NCBI GenBank assembly: GCA_020440605.1
Contig: JAGRNT010000001.1
Span: forward strand, 239,711 to 303,710
Source: a bacterium
GTDB taxonomy: Bacteria; 4484-113; JAFGCY01
Direction: 5' to 3'
Length of the DNA stretch: 64,000 nucleotides
Shown piece after piece: positions 1 to 9,231 of the stretch. A model generated the notes under the pieces. It was not told the DNA's origin. It saw only the letters and a program-made list of their open reading frames with translations, and made no database searches. A program made the position numbers and the translations under genes. Position 1 is the first letter of the stretch. Each line of letters begins with the position of its first letter.

Positions 1-1
1 T

Positions 2-1120
2 TTGGGAACAGCGTTGGATGAAATGGTTAGAATTCTTTGTTTTGAATCAAACATACGAATTATTGCAGTCGGGGATCCTGATCAATCAATATATGGTTTC
101 CAAGGAGCCGAGCCCCAGCTTTTGTTAGATCTCGCCAACCAAGCGGGAGTAGAAACAATTCGATTAACACTAAACTATAGGTGCGGAAGTCAAATTATTA
201 GAGCATCTACTTCGGCTCTCCAAGAAGAGCGAGAGTACACCTCAACGACCGCTGAACCAGGTACAGTTTTTGTAATGAACTATGATCAAGGACTTTCTCA
301 TCAGGCGGATCAGATATGTGAGTCAATTATTCCTGATCTATTGGCGCGTGGCGTTGCAACAAACTTAGGTGACATTGCTATATTGTATCGCAATGCCAGT
401 ATTGGAGATGTTATTGCGTCACGAGTTAATAGAACTGGCTGGAATTATATCCGAGTTGACAACAATAATCCTTATCAGGCTACTCCATTGACATATTGGC
501 TAGAAGATTGTGCAAACTGGTGTGCCGGTGGTTGGAGAGCAGGATATCCTGACTTAATAGATTTAATTTTTAAATGGCAAAATTTTAACATTAGAATTAC
601 AAGAGAAAAATCAAAAAACATTCTTGGCAGCGAACTTGTACGGTTTCTATATTTAAATCGAGATGCAGAATTGTCATTGAACGTATGGTTGATGCGATTC
701 ATGGAGAATGGTCTAAGGTCAGCATTAGATAACGAGATACTATTGCGAGATGATCAAACAGCAGTTGATCGCCTTATATTCATTACGTCTGATGGTCAAG
801 TTTATTCTCCATTCACAGTCGGTTACTTTGGTGGATTAGGTGGATCCATTGATTACTTAAATTTATCAACTCTGCATAGTAGCAAGGGACTAGAGTACCA
901 GGTTGTAATCATCATGGGATTAGAAAACGGTATAATTCCTTACTATAGTGATAATGAAGTCCAACGCAGGGAATCAAGAAGACTGTTCTATGTGGGGTTA
1001 ACTAGAGCAAAAAGAGAAGTATATTTACTTTATTCTGGTTGGTATATAGACAGTCTCCATAGACGTTGGAACAAAGGTAGGTCACCGTTTATTGATCAGG
1101 TGTTGAATGCTTTAGACTGA
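2..1120 (+). CDS. UvrD/PcrA-like superfamily 1 helicase, 3' part (5' end outside window)
   Basis: This is the C-terminal 372 residues of an SF1A DNA helicase; the reading frame is open to the window edge, so the true start lies upstream. Visible motifs are GDPDQSIYGF (motif III, residues 24-33), LNYRCGSQ (motif IV, 57-64), HSSKGLEY (motif V, 292-299) and FYVGLTRAK (motif VI with the arginine finger, 329-337). The Walker A and DExx motifs would be just upstream. Such enzymes use ATP to unwind DNA 3' to 5' in repair or in defence systems. Base composition is visibly AT-richer than the following genes and resembles the ietAS-like island at 13.5-17 kb, which suggests horizontal acquisition. A role like GajB of the Gabija system is possible but cannot be tested without the upstream neighbour. 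Confidence 0.85.
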   Translation: MGTALDEMVRILCFESNIRIIAVGDPDQSIYGFQGAEPQLLLDLANQAGVETIRLTLNYRCGSQIIRASTSALQEEREYTSTTAEPGTVFVMNYDQGLSHQADQICESIIPDLLARGVATNLGDIAILYRNASIGDVIASRVNRTGWNYIRVDNNNPYQATPLTYWLEDCANWCAGGWRAGYPDLIDLIFKWQNFNIRITREKSKNILGSELVRFLYLNRDAELSLNVWLMRFMENGLRSALDNEILLRDDQTAVDRLIFITSDGQVYSPFTVGYFGGLGGSIDYLNLSTLHSSKGLEYQVVIIMGLENGIIPYYSDNEVQRRESRRLFYVGLTRAKREVYLLYSGWYIDSLHRRWNKGRSPFIDQVLNALD

Positions 1121-1245
1121 GATGTTTCTTTGCTCAGTTTAGAAATATGTGGGCAAGATTGTTGTCTCCCCCCTACCGGCACCTGAGATGAGGGTAGAAA
1201 GTTACTGGTTGCTGGACCAGAGCAGCTTCATCCCAACATTAGTGC

Positions 1246-1388
1246 CTGACTCGCGTCCGGACCTCCGCGCCGAGCTTACGCCGGACATCCTAGCCTGACT
1301 GACATCAGGCCTCCGCACCCCGGATGAAGCAGGAGCTCCGCGCCTGGCTTTCGCCGGAGCTACATTGTCCGGTTTGCACCGGACCTCC
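1246..1388. repeat. Array of short palindromes separated by CCTCC
   Basis: Consecutive small hairpins such as GCCTGACTGACATCAGGC and GTCCGGTTTGCACCGGAC are joined by CCTCC or a close variant. The arms differ between units but each unit stays self-complementary. The same family returns at 4.3-4.65, 32.5, 35.6-36.1, 42.5, 43.0 and 51.7-52.1 kb. The space between the helicase and the next gene otherwise holds no gene that I can support. Confidence 0.75.
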
Positions 1389-1394
1389 CCCCTC

Positions 1395-2912
1395 CTACCG
1401 CACCACCGCCGGCACCGGCAGGCCCGTTGCCCCCTGCTTCTCCTCGGCCAGGCCCTTGATCACTTCGCGGCTCTTCACCACCAGCACATTGCTCACGCTG
1501 CGTTCGCTCGATTCCGCGATGTTCAGCAGCTGCCCCGCCACCACCATCGCCGAGCTGCCGCCGCCGTCGAGGTTCATCGCCACCACCGCACCTTCGTCGA
1601 TCAGGATCTGCGCCAGCGCCTCGAGCGTCACCCCGCCGAAGCCCTGGCTCTCGACCTCCTTGACAACGGCGATCAGGAGCTGCCCCGAGGGCGTGAGCGC
1701 CACCGCCGTGCGGCTGCGCTCGCTCTTCGAGATGTCGGCCTGCACGCTGTCCTCCGCCGTGGTGATGTAGACCTTCCCCCCCTCCACGAGCATCGGCGCC
1801 CCGCCGATCGCGGAGCGCGCGGGCACCACGTTGCCGGCCTTGTCGGTGATCACGGTCTGCAGCTTCACGTCGTCACCCTTGCGGATGTTGCGCAGCGGGT
1901 TGACCTCGGGCATGATGTCGCTGGCAACCAGCAGCTGCCCGGCCCCGAGCGTGATCCCGGCGGTGCTGGTGTCGAGGTAGCGCATCGCGCCGTTCTCCAG
2001 CATGAAGTAGAAGATCCCGCTCTGGGGCAGGCTGTCCAGCGGGTAGCGCGCATCGTAGACCATCACCTTGCCGCTGACGTAGGGGTAGTTCTTGGCCGAG
2101 ATCGGGATGCGGGCCTCGGGGCCCACGAGCGCGGTCTCGATGTTGTAGCGGCCGATGGCAACCTGCCCGCTCTCGCTGACGATCAGCATCGGGCGCGTGG
2201 GGTAGACCCCGGTGGCGCGGATCAGGCCGTCCTCGATCAGCGTGGAGAGGTGCTCGCCGGCGCGTCCGAAGAAGCCGCCGTTGACAACTACCTCCGCGCC
2301 CTCGCGCCGTGCGAAGCTGGAGGGGGCGCGCTTGCGCGTCGTGCCGTCATAGCGGTCGGCGGCGGCGGAGAAGATGTCAACCGCCTGCGAGGGGTCGATG
2401 CGCACGAGGTAGAGCGTGAAGTTGCGGTCGCGGTAGGTGCTGTTCTTCTCGGTGAGGCTGATCCCGTCCGCGAGCTGCGTGACCTGCTCGGAGCGCGCCG
2501 CGGTCGGGAAACGCAGGAACCAGGAGTTGCCATCGTAGCGCAGGAAGGGCCGGCTGTACTGGTTGAGGTAGAAGCCCAGCGCGAGGTTGCCGTTGTTGGC
2601 AAACACGCTGACGCGGGTCAGGAGCTTGTGGTTGATGGTGCCCAGCTCCTCGACGCGCGTGGCCGGCAGGCTGGAGCCGCAGCCCTCGATGGTCAGCAGG
2701 TAGCGGTCCGGGTCGTAGCGGAAGCTCTCCGCAAGCTGCTTCGGGCGGCTGTCGAAGGCCAGCTCGACCTCGATGTGGTAGCCGCTGCGGTTGACGTTGA
2801 CGGCGGTCAGGCTGGCGGCTGTGGCAGCGGCGGGCCGCAGGCAGGCCGCGGCGAGCGCGGTGGCGATGATGAGTGGCAGCCGCAGGCCGGGCCGCGCCGT
2901 GAGTGCGTGCAT
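1395..2912 (-). CDS. Secreted phosphodiester glycosidase (NAGPA/DUF2233) with N-terminal AMIN-like domain
   Basis: The C-terminal half carries the phosphodiester glycosidase fold seen in uncovering enzyme (NAGPA) and related bacterial exopolysaccharide proteins. The diagnostic signature MNLDGGGSSAM is at residues 446-456, followed by a SVSNVLVV strand, and an upstream VVNGGFF motif. The N-terminal part (SLTAVNVNRSGYHIEVELAFD) resembles AMIN cell-wall-targeting domains. A signal peptide (RPGLRLPLIIATALAAA) predicts export. I chose the ATG at 2912 because AGGA lies 7 nt upstream; an in-frame ATG at 2936 is possible. The gene is divergent from the TPR gene at 3059. The substrate is unknown; a phosphodiester-linked glycan or cell-wall polymer is likely by family. 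Confidence 0.8.
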   Translation of the reverse strand: MHALTARPGLRLPLIIATALAAACLRPAAATAASLTAVNVNRSGYHIEVELAFDSRPKQLAESFRYDPDRYLLTIEGCGSSLPATRVEELGTINHKLLTRVSVFANNGNLALGFYLNQYSRPFLRYDGNSWFLRFPTAARSEQVTQLADGISLTEKNSTYRDRNFTLYLVRIDPSQAVDIFSAAADRYDGTTRKRAPSSFARREGAEVVVNGGFFGRAGEHLSTLIEDGLIRATGVYPTRPMLIVSESGQVAIGRYNIETALVGPEARIPISAKNYPYVSGKVMVYDARYPLDSLPQSGIFYFMLENGAMRYLDTSTAGITLGAGQLLVASDIMPEVNPLRNIRKGDDVKLQTVITDKAGNVVPARSAIGGAPMLVEGGKVYITTAEDSVQADISKSERSRTAVALTPSGQLLIAVVKEVESQGFGGVTLEALAQILIDEGAVVAMNLDGGGSSAMVVAGQLLNIAESSERSVSNVLVVKSREVIKGLAEEKQGATGLPVPAVVR

Positions 2913-3046
2913 GAGCGTCCTGAAAGAGAGATGCATATCGATGTTACCGGTCCCACTCCAGCATGAATAATGATCGTAGCAGGGGAGCGGGTGATAAAGC
3001 GTGAACTGCGTTTGCGGGTTGCGGCAGGAGCCGCACGGCGCCCCGA

Positions 3047-3052
3047 TATACT
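3047..3052 (+). promoter_or_regulatory. -10 hexamer TATACT, 6 nt before GTG (leaderless)
   Basis: TATACT is followed by exactly six bases and then the GTG at 3059, and no Shine-Dalgarno sequence precedes the GTG. Transcription would begin at or next to the start codon. Confidence 0.55.
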
Positions 3053-3058
3053 TGTCCC

Positions 3059-3859
3059 GTGACAGAACAGACACCGCAGCATGACCCCCATGATCAGCCC
3101 TTCGCCGATGAATCAGCGGAGGTCCAGGCCCTCTTCGAGCGCGCCCGCGCGCTGCTGGAACAGGGCGACAGTGCCGCGCTGATCGGGCTCACCGATGAGC
3201 TGCTGGGGCTCGGCACGCAGCACAGCGACGACGTGGTCTACATGCTGCGCGGCGATGCCTTCTTCGACCAGCGCCGCGTGCTGGACGCGATCCAGTGCTA
3301 CCAGCAGTGCATCGCCAGCGGTGCGCTGGAGTTCGCCGTGGCCTGGTTCAAGCTGGGCAGCGCCTTCGCCGCCGGCCGGCAGTATGAGGAGGCCGCGCTG
3401 GCCTTCTCGCGCGCGGCACTGCTGGAGCCCGAGCACTGGCTGCACCGCCTGCACCAGGGGATAGCACTGCTGGAGCATGGCAGCCTGGATGAGGCGGAGG
3501 CGATGCTCACCTGGGTGGTGCAGGCCACGCATGGCCAGAAGGGCAACTACCCGCTGGCCTGGCTGCTCTACCGGCGCGCGGCCTCCGGGCACTGCAGCGA
3601 GGGCGGGACCACCGATGCCTCGCGCGGGCTGCTGGCCCTGCGTGACAGCGTGGCGGCGGGCGAGCTCGGGCCGGAGGAGAGCGCGGACTTCCCCTGGTGG
3701 CACTGCTGGATCAACCCGGCCTTTGACAGCGCCAAGGGTGACAACCTGCTGGCCCCGCCGCAGGACACGCGCTGGGCCGCGCTTGTCAACTGGCCGCGCG
3801 AGGGCAGCGAGTACAAGAAGCTGCGCGATGTGCTGATTGACTACCCGGAGTGGGAGTAG
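3059..3859 (+). CDS. Tetratricopeptide-repeat protein
   Basis: A 266-residue cytoplasmic protein without a signal peptide. The middle (about residues 50-160) consists of helical pairs with TPR spacing and residues, for example VVYMLRGDAFFDQRRVLDAI, AWFKLGSAFAAGRQYEEAAL and HRLHQGIALLEHGSLDEAEA. TPR arrays mediate protein-protein contacts; no catalytic motif is seen and the partner is unknown. Start is GTG, preceded by TATACT at a 6-nt distance, so the mRNA is probably leaderless. It is divergent from the phosphodiester glycosidase gene with about 145 bp between them. Two other TPR-like paralogues lie at 9.4-11.3 kb. Confidence 0.75.
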   Translation: MTEQTPQHDPHDQPFADESAEVQALFERARALLEQGDSAALIGLTDELLGLGTQHSDDVVYMLRGDAFFDQRRVLDAIQCYQQCIASGALEFAVAWFKLGSAFAAGRQYEEAALAFSRAALLEPEHWLHRLHQGIALLEHGSLDEAEAMLTWVVQATHGQKGNYPLAWLLYRRAASGHCSEGGTTDASRGLLALRDSVAAGELGPEESADFPWWHCWINPAFDSAKGDNLLAPPQDTRWAALVNWPREGSEYKKLRDVLIDYPEWE

Positions 3860-4764
3860 CCTGGCAGGGACCCCTGCTGAGGACATGGTAGCTGGGTTGT
3901 AGGGCGTAGCGGAGGCCAGACTTCAGTCTGGCAATCAGTGGTCTGTAGTCAGTGGTCAGTGGTCTGTTGTCTGTAGCGGCGGCTTCCAGCCGCCGGACAT
4001 CAGTGATCCGTGAACAGTAAACAGTGAAGCGTCTGAGCCGCGCAGCCGCGCGTGCAGGAGCGTGATTGCCACAATGGTTTTATTGGCGCAGAGCCGCAGA
4101 GGGAAAACGGAGACACTGAGAAGAATAAAGGTAGCCGGGCGTTTACGCCAGGAGAAACTCCAAGTAGTTAGTGAGTAAGTTCTTAGTTCCTAGTCTGATA
4201 CCGCAACTCCTCGTCCCTGACACTAAGCACTCAGAACTAACAACTGACAACTTTCTCCACAACAGCCGAGAACGGAGTGTCGGTCTCAAGACCGACAGGG
4301 CCCTGTGGCTCTTGAAGAGCCACACACCGGTTTCCCTTGCCGGCTCATGCATGCAATCGCCGGTCTACATTCTGCGCAGGATGTCGGGAATCCAGTTCCC
4401 TCCATTCCTGCAAGCAGATCAATCAGTCGACAGCTTGCGCAGGAACTCTCAGGACTGGTTTCTCATTCTGCCTTCTGCCTATTGCCTTTAGCCCGGCTAA
4501 AGCCGGACCTCCTCTCCCCGATCCCCGAAACCCGAATCCCGATCCCCGGTCCCTGCTGCCTTCTGCCCCCTGCCCATTGCCGGACTGACATCCTGCCTCC
4601 GCATCCCGGCTGAAGCCGGGCCTCCGTTGCCCGGTTTGCACCGGGCCTCCGCCTCAGCTCCCATTTCCCTACGATTTCCGACACTGACCGAGGATCGGCG
4701 GTATGATTACAATATCGTGAATACATTCACGACTTAATGAGATCCGTCTCATGGGAGGCTTTCC
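3860..4764. repeat. Repeat-filled intergenic region: several heptamer families plus palindromes
   Basis: No convincing gene is present in these 0.9 kb. It holds TCAGTGG-type heptamers (about 3936-3982), GTGAACA-type heptamers (4008-4030), a CACTAAG/CACTCAG/AACTAAC/AACTGAC run (about 4218-4255), a CTGCCTT/CTGCCTA/TTGCCTT run (about 4468-4492), a CCGATCC/CCGAAAC/CCGAATC run (about 4518-4550) and a second CTGCC run (about 4552-4580). Each has a period of 7. Between them lie hairpins such as TCGGTCTCAAGACCGA and TGGCTCTTGAAGAGCCA and the CCTCC-separated palindromes (4490-4655). The proximal part of the next gene's leader is unrepetitive. Confidence 0.75.
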
Positions 4765-7395
4765 ATGTCTGCGATGCACATTTCGCATCCGCCAGGCAGG
4801 ATCCGGCCCCCGGCCGCTCCCCTGCCTCTGTTCCGCAGTCTGGCAATGCTCCAGGCTGACATGCTGGCTCTGACGGTCCTTTGCATCCTGGCCATCCTGC
4901 TGAGCGCCTGCTCCGCAGGTCCGGGCCCGGAGATCATGCTGACTGACGACGACAGCGCACTGCAGGAAGTTGCCAATGCGGAGACTCCTGCCGGAGTTGA
5001 CAATACCCTGTTTGCGGAACTGCGCGCCGAGCTGGAACGCGTGCTCGGCACGCGTGAGACCCTGCGAGCCCCCGAGGGCAGCTCGAACGAGATCCACGAC
5101 CTGCTGCTCAGCGGCTCTGACATCTCGGGCTGGGAGCTGAGCTGGAGCTACTGCTGCACCGGTGACTATGACCTGAACGGCGAGGTCAACATCTCCGACC
5201 TGACCCCCATCGGCCTGCACTACCGGGCGCGCTTCGGTGACCCGGAGTGGCACCAGGCGCGGCTGGCGGATGGCGATGGCAACGGTGAGCTGAACATCGC
5301 CGACGTGACCCCGATCGGGATCCACTACGGCACGAGCGTGGGCGGCTTCCACATCTACGGTGCCGACGACCCCGCCGGACCCTGGCAGCTGATCGGGCAG
5401 TTCGAGCCGGAACGCGCCCAGCTGGCCGCGCGCCTGCGCTACACGCTGCAGCAGCGCGAGCACAACTGGTACCAGGTGCGCCCGCATGACCGGACCGACA
5501 ACGAGGGTGAGCCCGGCGACTGCATGCTGCACTGCACACCGGCACTGCTGCAGCAGAATGCTGCAACCGAGACGGCCAATGTCCAGCTCGGCCCGGCGGG
5601 GGGCAGCATCAGCGGCCCGGATGCCGGCTTCGGGGCCGTGCAGTTCAGCATCCCCGCCGGAGCACTCGCGGCTGAGGTCGGGATCAGCGTTGGCAGCATT
5701 GATGGCACGGTGCAGCTCGCAGGCGCTGCACTCGGCGGGCAGCTGTTCTACATCAGGGCTGAGACCGCGACCGAGCTGGCGCAGCCGCTGATCGTACGTG
5801 CATATTTCGACCCGCAGGATGCGGTGGTGGCCGGACTGATGCAGGCCCGCCTGGACGGGCGGCTTGTCCAGCTCAACACGGTGGGCATGGATCTCGAGCA
5901 GGGCTGGGTCGAGGCGGAGCTCTATACCCTCTATCCGCCGGCTCCGGCGCACAGCGCGGCTGCCTCCCCGGAGTTTGACTGGCAACCCTCCGGGACGCTC
6001 GGGGCGGCGATCTGGCTGGTCAGGGAGTACCAGCACGACCTCTTCGAGGATGAGCGCTTCCGCTACAGCAGCGGCTTTGACCCGGCGGTTGACTACTTCA
6101 GCACGGCGGCCCCCGGCGAGGAGGAACAGCGTGGCAACCTCGGGCGGCTGATGTTCGCGGCCTGGTACTTCAACAGCTACGCCGCAGGCATGGGTCCGCT
6201 GGCGACACGCTTCAACGATCCGCAGGTGCAGGCGAAGATCGCCAGCCGGGCCTGCACTTCCTTCCTGATCGGCTTTGATGAGCGCTTCCTCCGGGTGCCC
6301 TACCCCTCGCGCACGGCGGCGCTTGAGCAGATCAAACTGGCAATGCGCCGCAGCGGCGGCCCGGTGCCCATGGCCCTGCTGGCACCGGACTGGGAAGCCG
6401 TGCCCTGCCTGGCGATCAGCTATTCGGGTTCCACGCTGCGGCTGGTCGATGCCCGCAGTCCGCATGCGGTGAAGAGCTTCGACATTGAGGAGGATGCCAC
6501 GCCCTTCCGGATGATCGGTGACGGCTCGATCGCGATGTACGAGAACTTCGAGAACATCCTGCTGGATGCCACGGCCGAGCCGCCCTTCGGCGGCTATGAG
6601 GCGGCAAGTGTCAACATCACGAGCCCGGAGGCCGGGCAGCGCATCGAGGAGCAGCAGGTGCAGCTGACTGGTTATGTGGACAGCACATACCTGCTCGTGG
6701 ACGAAATCCTCTTCTGGAACACCTCCCTGCCACTGCAGTCGATGCAGGGCACGGACGTGGCAGTCAGCGGGGACTTCAGCCTGACACTGGCGCTGCAGCC
6801 CGGTGTGAATGAGTTCGTGGTGATCACGCGCTCGCAGACCACGAACGGCCTGACCAGCCGGCCCTACAGGGTGACGGTTGCCAACAACCTGGAGAACCCC
6901 GGCAGCTTCTGGCTGCTGCAGGGTGAGGAACCGCTGCCCGAGGGCCAGCTGCGCTTCAGCGTTGAATGGGAGGGCCGCTACGAGAGCAACACCGTGGCCC
7001 AGAACTATGAGTACAAGCCCTATCTGGCAATTGACAACGACACCGGCAACTACTGGCTGAGCTACGGCAGCCGCGGCAGCCTGGAGAACGAGCCGCATGC
7101 GCTGTGGGAGGACCGCACGCAGTATGACAGCGAGGGCAGGGCCCGCAGCGGGCGGATCGTGATCACGGTGGCGGATGTGCGGCCCGGGACTTACAGCATC
7201 CTGCTGGATGCACCGGTGCTGTCACTGAACGTGATCCGCGTGACGGAGATCAGCGTCGCCGGTCCCACGGGCGGGACGTACGTGATGCAGAACGGCGTGG
7301 CGGCTGCCAACCAGCGCTGGCACGGCCTGAGCTACAGCACGGATGGCAACACGGTGACGGTGGAGGACACGGCCTACAGCCTGGGCGGAATCTAG
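4765..7395 (+). CDS. Large lipoprotein with paired dockerin-type calcium loops and Ig-like domain
   Basis: An 876-residue exported protein. A hydrophobic segment ending in LLSAC (about residues 46-50) is a lipobox, so the protein is probably anchored to a membrane. Two dockerin/EF-hand loops follow: DYDLNGEVNISD (134-145) and DGDGNGELNIAD (169-180), each continuing as LTPIG or VTPIG. Next comes a beta-rich segment with the FSIPAGAL motif of ZU5-like domains, a long unassigned middle region, and an Ig-like segment beginning NITSPEAGQRI. The start is fixed by GGGAGG 7 nt upstream. It shares the dockerin pair with the lipoproteins at 20883-22583 and 23704-27666. The function is unknown; calcium-stabilised surface protein is an inference. 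Confidence 0.75.
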   Translation: MSAMHISHPPGRIRPPAAPLPLFRSLAMLQADMLALTVLCILAILLSACSAGPGPEIMLTDDDSALQEVANAETPAGVDNTLFAELRAELERVLGTRETLRAPEGSSNEIHDLLLSGSDISGWELSWSYCCTGDYDLNGEVNISDLTPIGLHYRARFGDPEWHQARLADGDGNGELNIADVTPIGIHYGTSVGGFHIYGADDPAGPWQLIGQFEPERAQLAARLRYTLQQREHNWYQVRPHDRTDNEGEPGDCMLHCTPALLQQNAATETANVQLGPAGGSISGPDAGFGAVQFSIPAGALAAEVGISVGSIDGTVQLAGAALGGQLFYIRAETATELAQPLIVRAYFDPQDAVVAGLMQARLDGRLVQLNTVGMDLEQGWVEAELYTLYPPAPAHSAAASPEFDWQPSGTLGAAIWLVREYQHDLFEDERFRYSSGFDPAVDYFSTAAPGEEEQRGNLGRLMFAAWYFNSYAAGMGPLATRFNDPQVQAKIASRACTSFLIGFDERFLRVPYPSRTAALEQIKLAMRRSGGPVPMALLAPDWEAVPCLAISYSGSTLRLVDARSPHAVKSFDIEEDATPFRMIGDGSIAMYENFENILLDATAEPPFGGYEAASVNITSPEAGQRIEEQQVQLTGYVDSTYLLVDEILFWNTSLPLQSMQGTDVAVSGDFSLTLALQPGVNEFVVITRSQTTNGLTSRPYRVTVANNLENPGSFWLLQGEEPLPEGQLRFSVEWEGRYESNTVAQNYEYKPYLAIDNDTGNYWLSYGSRGSLENEPHALWEDRTQYDSEGRARSGRIVITVADVRPGTYSILLDAPVLSLNVIRVTEISVAGPTGGTYVMQNGVAAANQRWHGLSYSTDGNTVTVEDTAYSLGGI

Positions 7396-7591
7396 GGAGT
7401 GGGCAGTTGGCAGTGGAGCGTGAGACTGGCGTTCTGCTGCCGCCGAGGGAGTCAATGAGTCACGCGGTCAGGAAGTCAGCAAACTCCGATTGGGATGTCA
7501 CATGATTGACTCCTGGTCTGCGTGACGCTCACGGCCGCCGGCCGGATTGAGATCCCCGCCCAGGGTGATCTGGCCGGCGGCATTCGGGAGC

Positions 7592-8434
7592 TCAGGCATC
7601 GGTTGGCAACGGTGATAAGTTCCGCGGAGCACCTCCCGCAGCGGACACCCGAGCAAGCATCCAGAGTAATCCCGATATCAGCGTGGCCTGGACAATCAGA
7701 CTGCCGATGTCCAGTGCGTAGAGCCCGCCCAGTTCAAGCGCTTGGGGATTCGCGACGGTGTTGTGCCCGGTGAGATCCGTGGAGAGCAGCTGCAGCCTGA
7801 AGGAGATGAACCTGTCCAGTTTCCCGATCAAGAGGTCCGCCAGTACGCATAGTGCCGCGCAGCGCAGGATTCCGAGCCTGTCAACAAGCAGTGACAGGCC
7901 GAGCATGATCAGCACCAGGATGACAATGTTCAGCCAGTTGACAACAAGCAGCAGGAACTGACTCAGACCGGCATGGAATACTCCGAACGAAGCGATGCCC
8001 TGCTTGATTCCAATCGGTGTGTAGTACAGCAAACCGATCAGAATTGATGGCAGGATCAGAAGGCCCACGAGATGCCATATGGAACTGATTTCCGCGCGGT
8101 ACCGTCTGAGGAGACCGGCCTGTCCGCCGGGATTGTCAGTGCCAGCTCCGCCTGCGCCGAGGAATCTGATCCTGTCGAGCGCCAGGTAGCAGCTGAGTCC
8201 CAGCAGCAGGTACCAGGTAAATACGTTGAATTCCAGCTGGAATCCAATCAGGCTGCCGAACACTTCCTCGCTGACCCGGCCTTGCTTCGTGAGGTGATTG
8301 AGGGCGGGCATGATCACGAAAGAAGACAGAATGCCAAGTCCCTGCAGGATCCAACCCCAGAGCATCGGCCTGCGGCGCAGCCTAGCCCAGGCATGTTGAA
8401 GTTGCTTACTGTCCGAATCCCCCATGCTGTCCAT
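7592..8434 (-). CDS. Polytopic membrane protein, unknown function
   Basis: A 280-residue protein with about six hydrophobic segments, including ILQGLGILSSFVIMPAL, FTWYLLLGLSCYLAL, LVGLLILPSILIGLLYY, LVVNWLNIVILVLIMLGLSL and a last one near the C terminus. I recognise no family signature. The ATG at 8434 is preceded by TACAAT with exactly 6 nt between, so the transcript is probably leaderless. It is divergent from the O-methyltransferase gene at 8554, whose promoter lies about 100 bp away. The downstream space (7396-7591) contains only an imperfect inverted repeat (CCGCCGGCC with GGCCGGCGG) that could terminate transcription. Confidence 0.65.
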   Translation of the reverse strand: MDSMGDSDSKQLQHAWARLRRRPMLWGWILQGLGILSSFVIMPALNHLTKQGRVSEEVFGSLIGFQLEFNVFTWYLLLGLSCYLALDRIRFLGAGGAGTDNPGGQAGLLRRYRAEISSIWHLVGLLILPSILIGLLYYTPIGIKQGIASFGVFHAGLSQFLLLVVNWLNIVILVLIMLGLSLLVDRLGILRCAALCVLADLLIGKLDRFISFRLQLLSTDLTGHNTVANPQALELGGLYALDIGSLIVQATLISGLLWMLARVSAAGGAPRNLSPLPTDA

Positions 8435-8440
8435 GTAGGG

Positions 8441-8446
8441 ATTGTA
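8441..8446 (-). promoter_or_regulatory. -10 hexamer TACAAT, 6 nt before ATG (leaderless)
   Basis: On the minus strand TACAAT is followed by six bases and the ATG at 8434. There is no Shine-Dalgarno sequence. Confidence 0.55.
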
Positions 8447-8512
8447 ACGCAGTGTGGCAGTGCACTGTGCCCAGACAAGCTGCGCAGCTCCGACTTGCCA
8501 TTGGAGTAATCA

Positions 8513-8547
8513 CTACGCCCTACAACCTATGTCCTACATCCTATAAT
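8513..8547 (+). promoter_or_regulatory. Heptamer array whose last unit contains the -10 box TATAAT
   Basis: Five consecutive heptamers read CTACGCC, CTACAAC, CTATGTC, CTACATC and CTATAAT. The last one supplies TATAAT (8542-8547), exactly 6 nt before the ATG at 8554. This is a short tandem repeat that also acts, by position, as the core promoter of a leaderless gene. Confidence 0.6.
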
Positions 8548-8553
8548 TCCCCC

Positions 8554-9231
8554 ATGTCAGATACACAGCTCTGGAGCGATTCCACCGACTACATGGAGGG
8601 CCTGCTGGCCCCCGCCGACCCCGTGCTGGACGCGGTGCAGCAGGCCGCCGATGACGCCGGGCTGCCGCGGATCAGCCTCGACCCGCTGCAGGCGCGCATG
8701 CTGCAGATCCTCGCCGGCGCGATCGGCGCGCGGCGCATCCTCGAGGTCGGCACGCTCGCGGGTTACAGCGGGATCCACCTGGCACGCGCCCTGCCGGCGG
8801 ACGGCAGGCTCGTCACGCTGGAGATTGACGACCTCCACGCTGATGTGGCGCTTGCCAATTTCGGGCGCGCGGGACTCGCCGGGCGCGTGGAGCTGCGGCG
8901 CGGTGCCGCGCTGGACAGCATGGCAGCACTGGAGGCTGAGGGCTGCGAGCCCTTTGACATGGCCTTCATCGACGCCGACAAGCTGAACAATGTCAACTAC
9001 CTGAACTGGGCCGTGGCCCACAGCAGGCCCGGGGCGCTGATCGTGATTGACAACGTGGTGCGCGGCGGCCAGGTGGCGACGGGCAGCGATGAGGACCCGA
9101 GCGTGGCCGGGACGCGGGCCGCGCTGCGCATGGCTGCGGAGGACGGGCGGCTGGAGGCCACGGTGCTGCAGACGGTGGGCCGCAAGAACTTCGACGGCCT
9201 GTGCTTCATCAGGGTGAGGAGTGGTCAGTGA
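8554..9231 (+). CDS. SAM-dependent O-methyltransferase (caffeoyl-CoA OMT family)
   Basis: A 225-residue class I methyltransferase of the family that includes catechol and caffeoyl-CoA O-methyltransferases. The SAM-binding motif I is LEVGTLAGYSGIHLA, the acidic motif II is VTLEID, and FDMAFIDADK is the typical metal/substrate motif; VIDNVVRGG follows as expected. Length and motif order match the family. The start at 8554 is chosen because TATAAT lies 6 nt upstream and the further in-frame region upstream is heptamer repeat. The methyl acceptor cannot be deduced. It converges on the TPR gene ending at 9379, with a large inverted heptamer array between. Confidence 0.85.
   Translation: MSDTQLWSDSTDYMEGLLAPADPVLDAVQQAADDAGLPRISLDPLQARMLQILAGAIGARRILEVGTLAGYSGIHLARALPADGRLVTLEIDDLHADVALANFGRAGLAGRVELRRGAALDSMAALEAEGCEPFDMAFIDADKLNNVNYLNWAVAHSRPGALIVIDNVVRGGQVATGSDEDPSVAGTRAALRMAAEDGRLEATVLQTVGRKNFDGLCFIRVRSGQ

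Noticed and set aside
1365..2966. Long open frame antisense to the phosphodiester glycosidase gene
   Set aside because: It mirrors the codon pattern of the real gene in GC-rich DNA, has no ribosome site and encodes Arg/Ala/His-rich sequence without domains. The same applies to the long antisense frames at 4669-7098, 19243-20571, 20781-22166, 28598-29737, 36997-38214, 47314-49698 and 59425-60411.
4143..4641. Several small open frames in the 3.9-4.7 kb gap
   Set aside because: They run through heptamer and palindrome repeats and have no conserved sequence or ribosome site.
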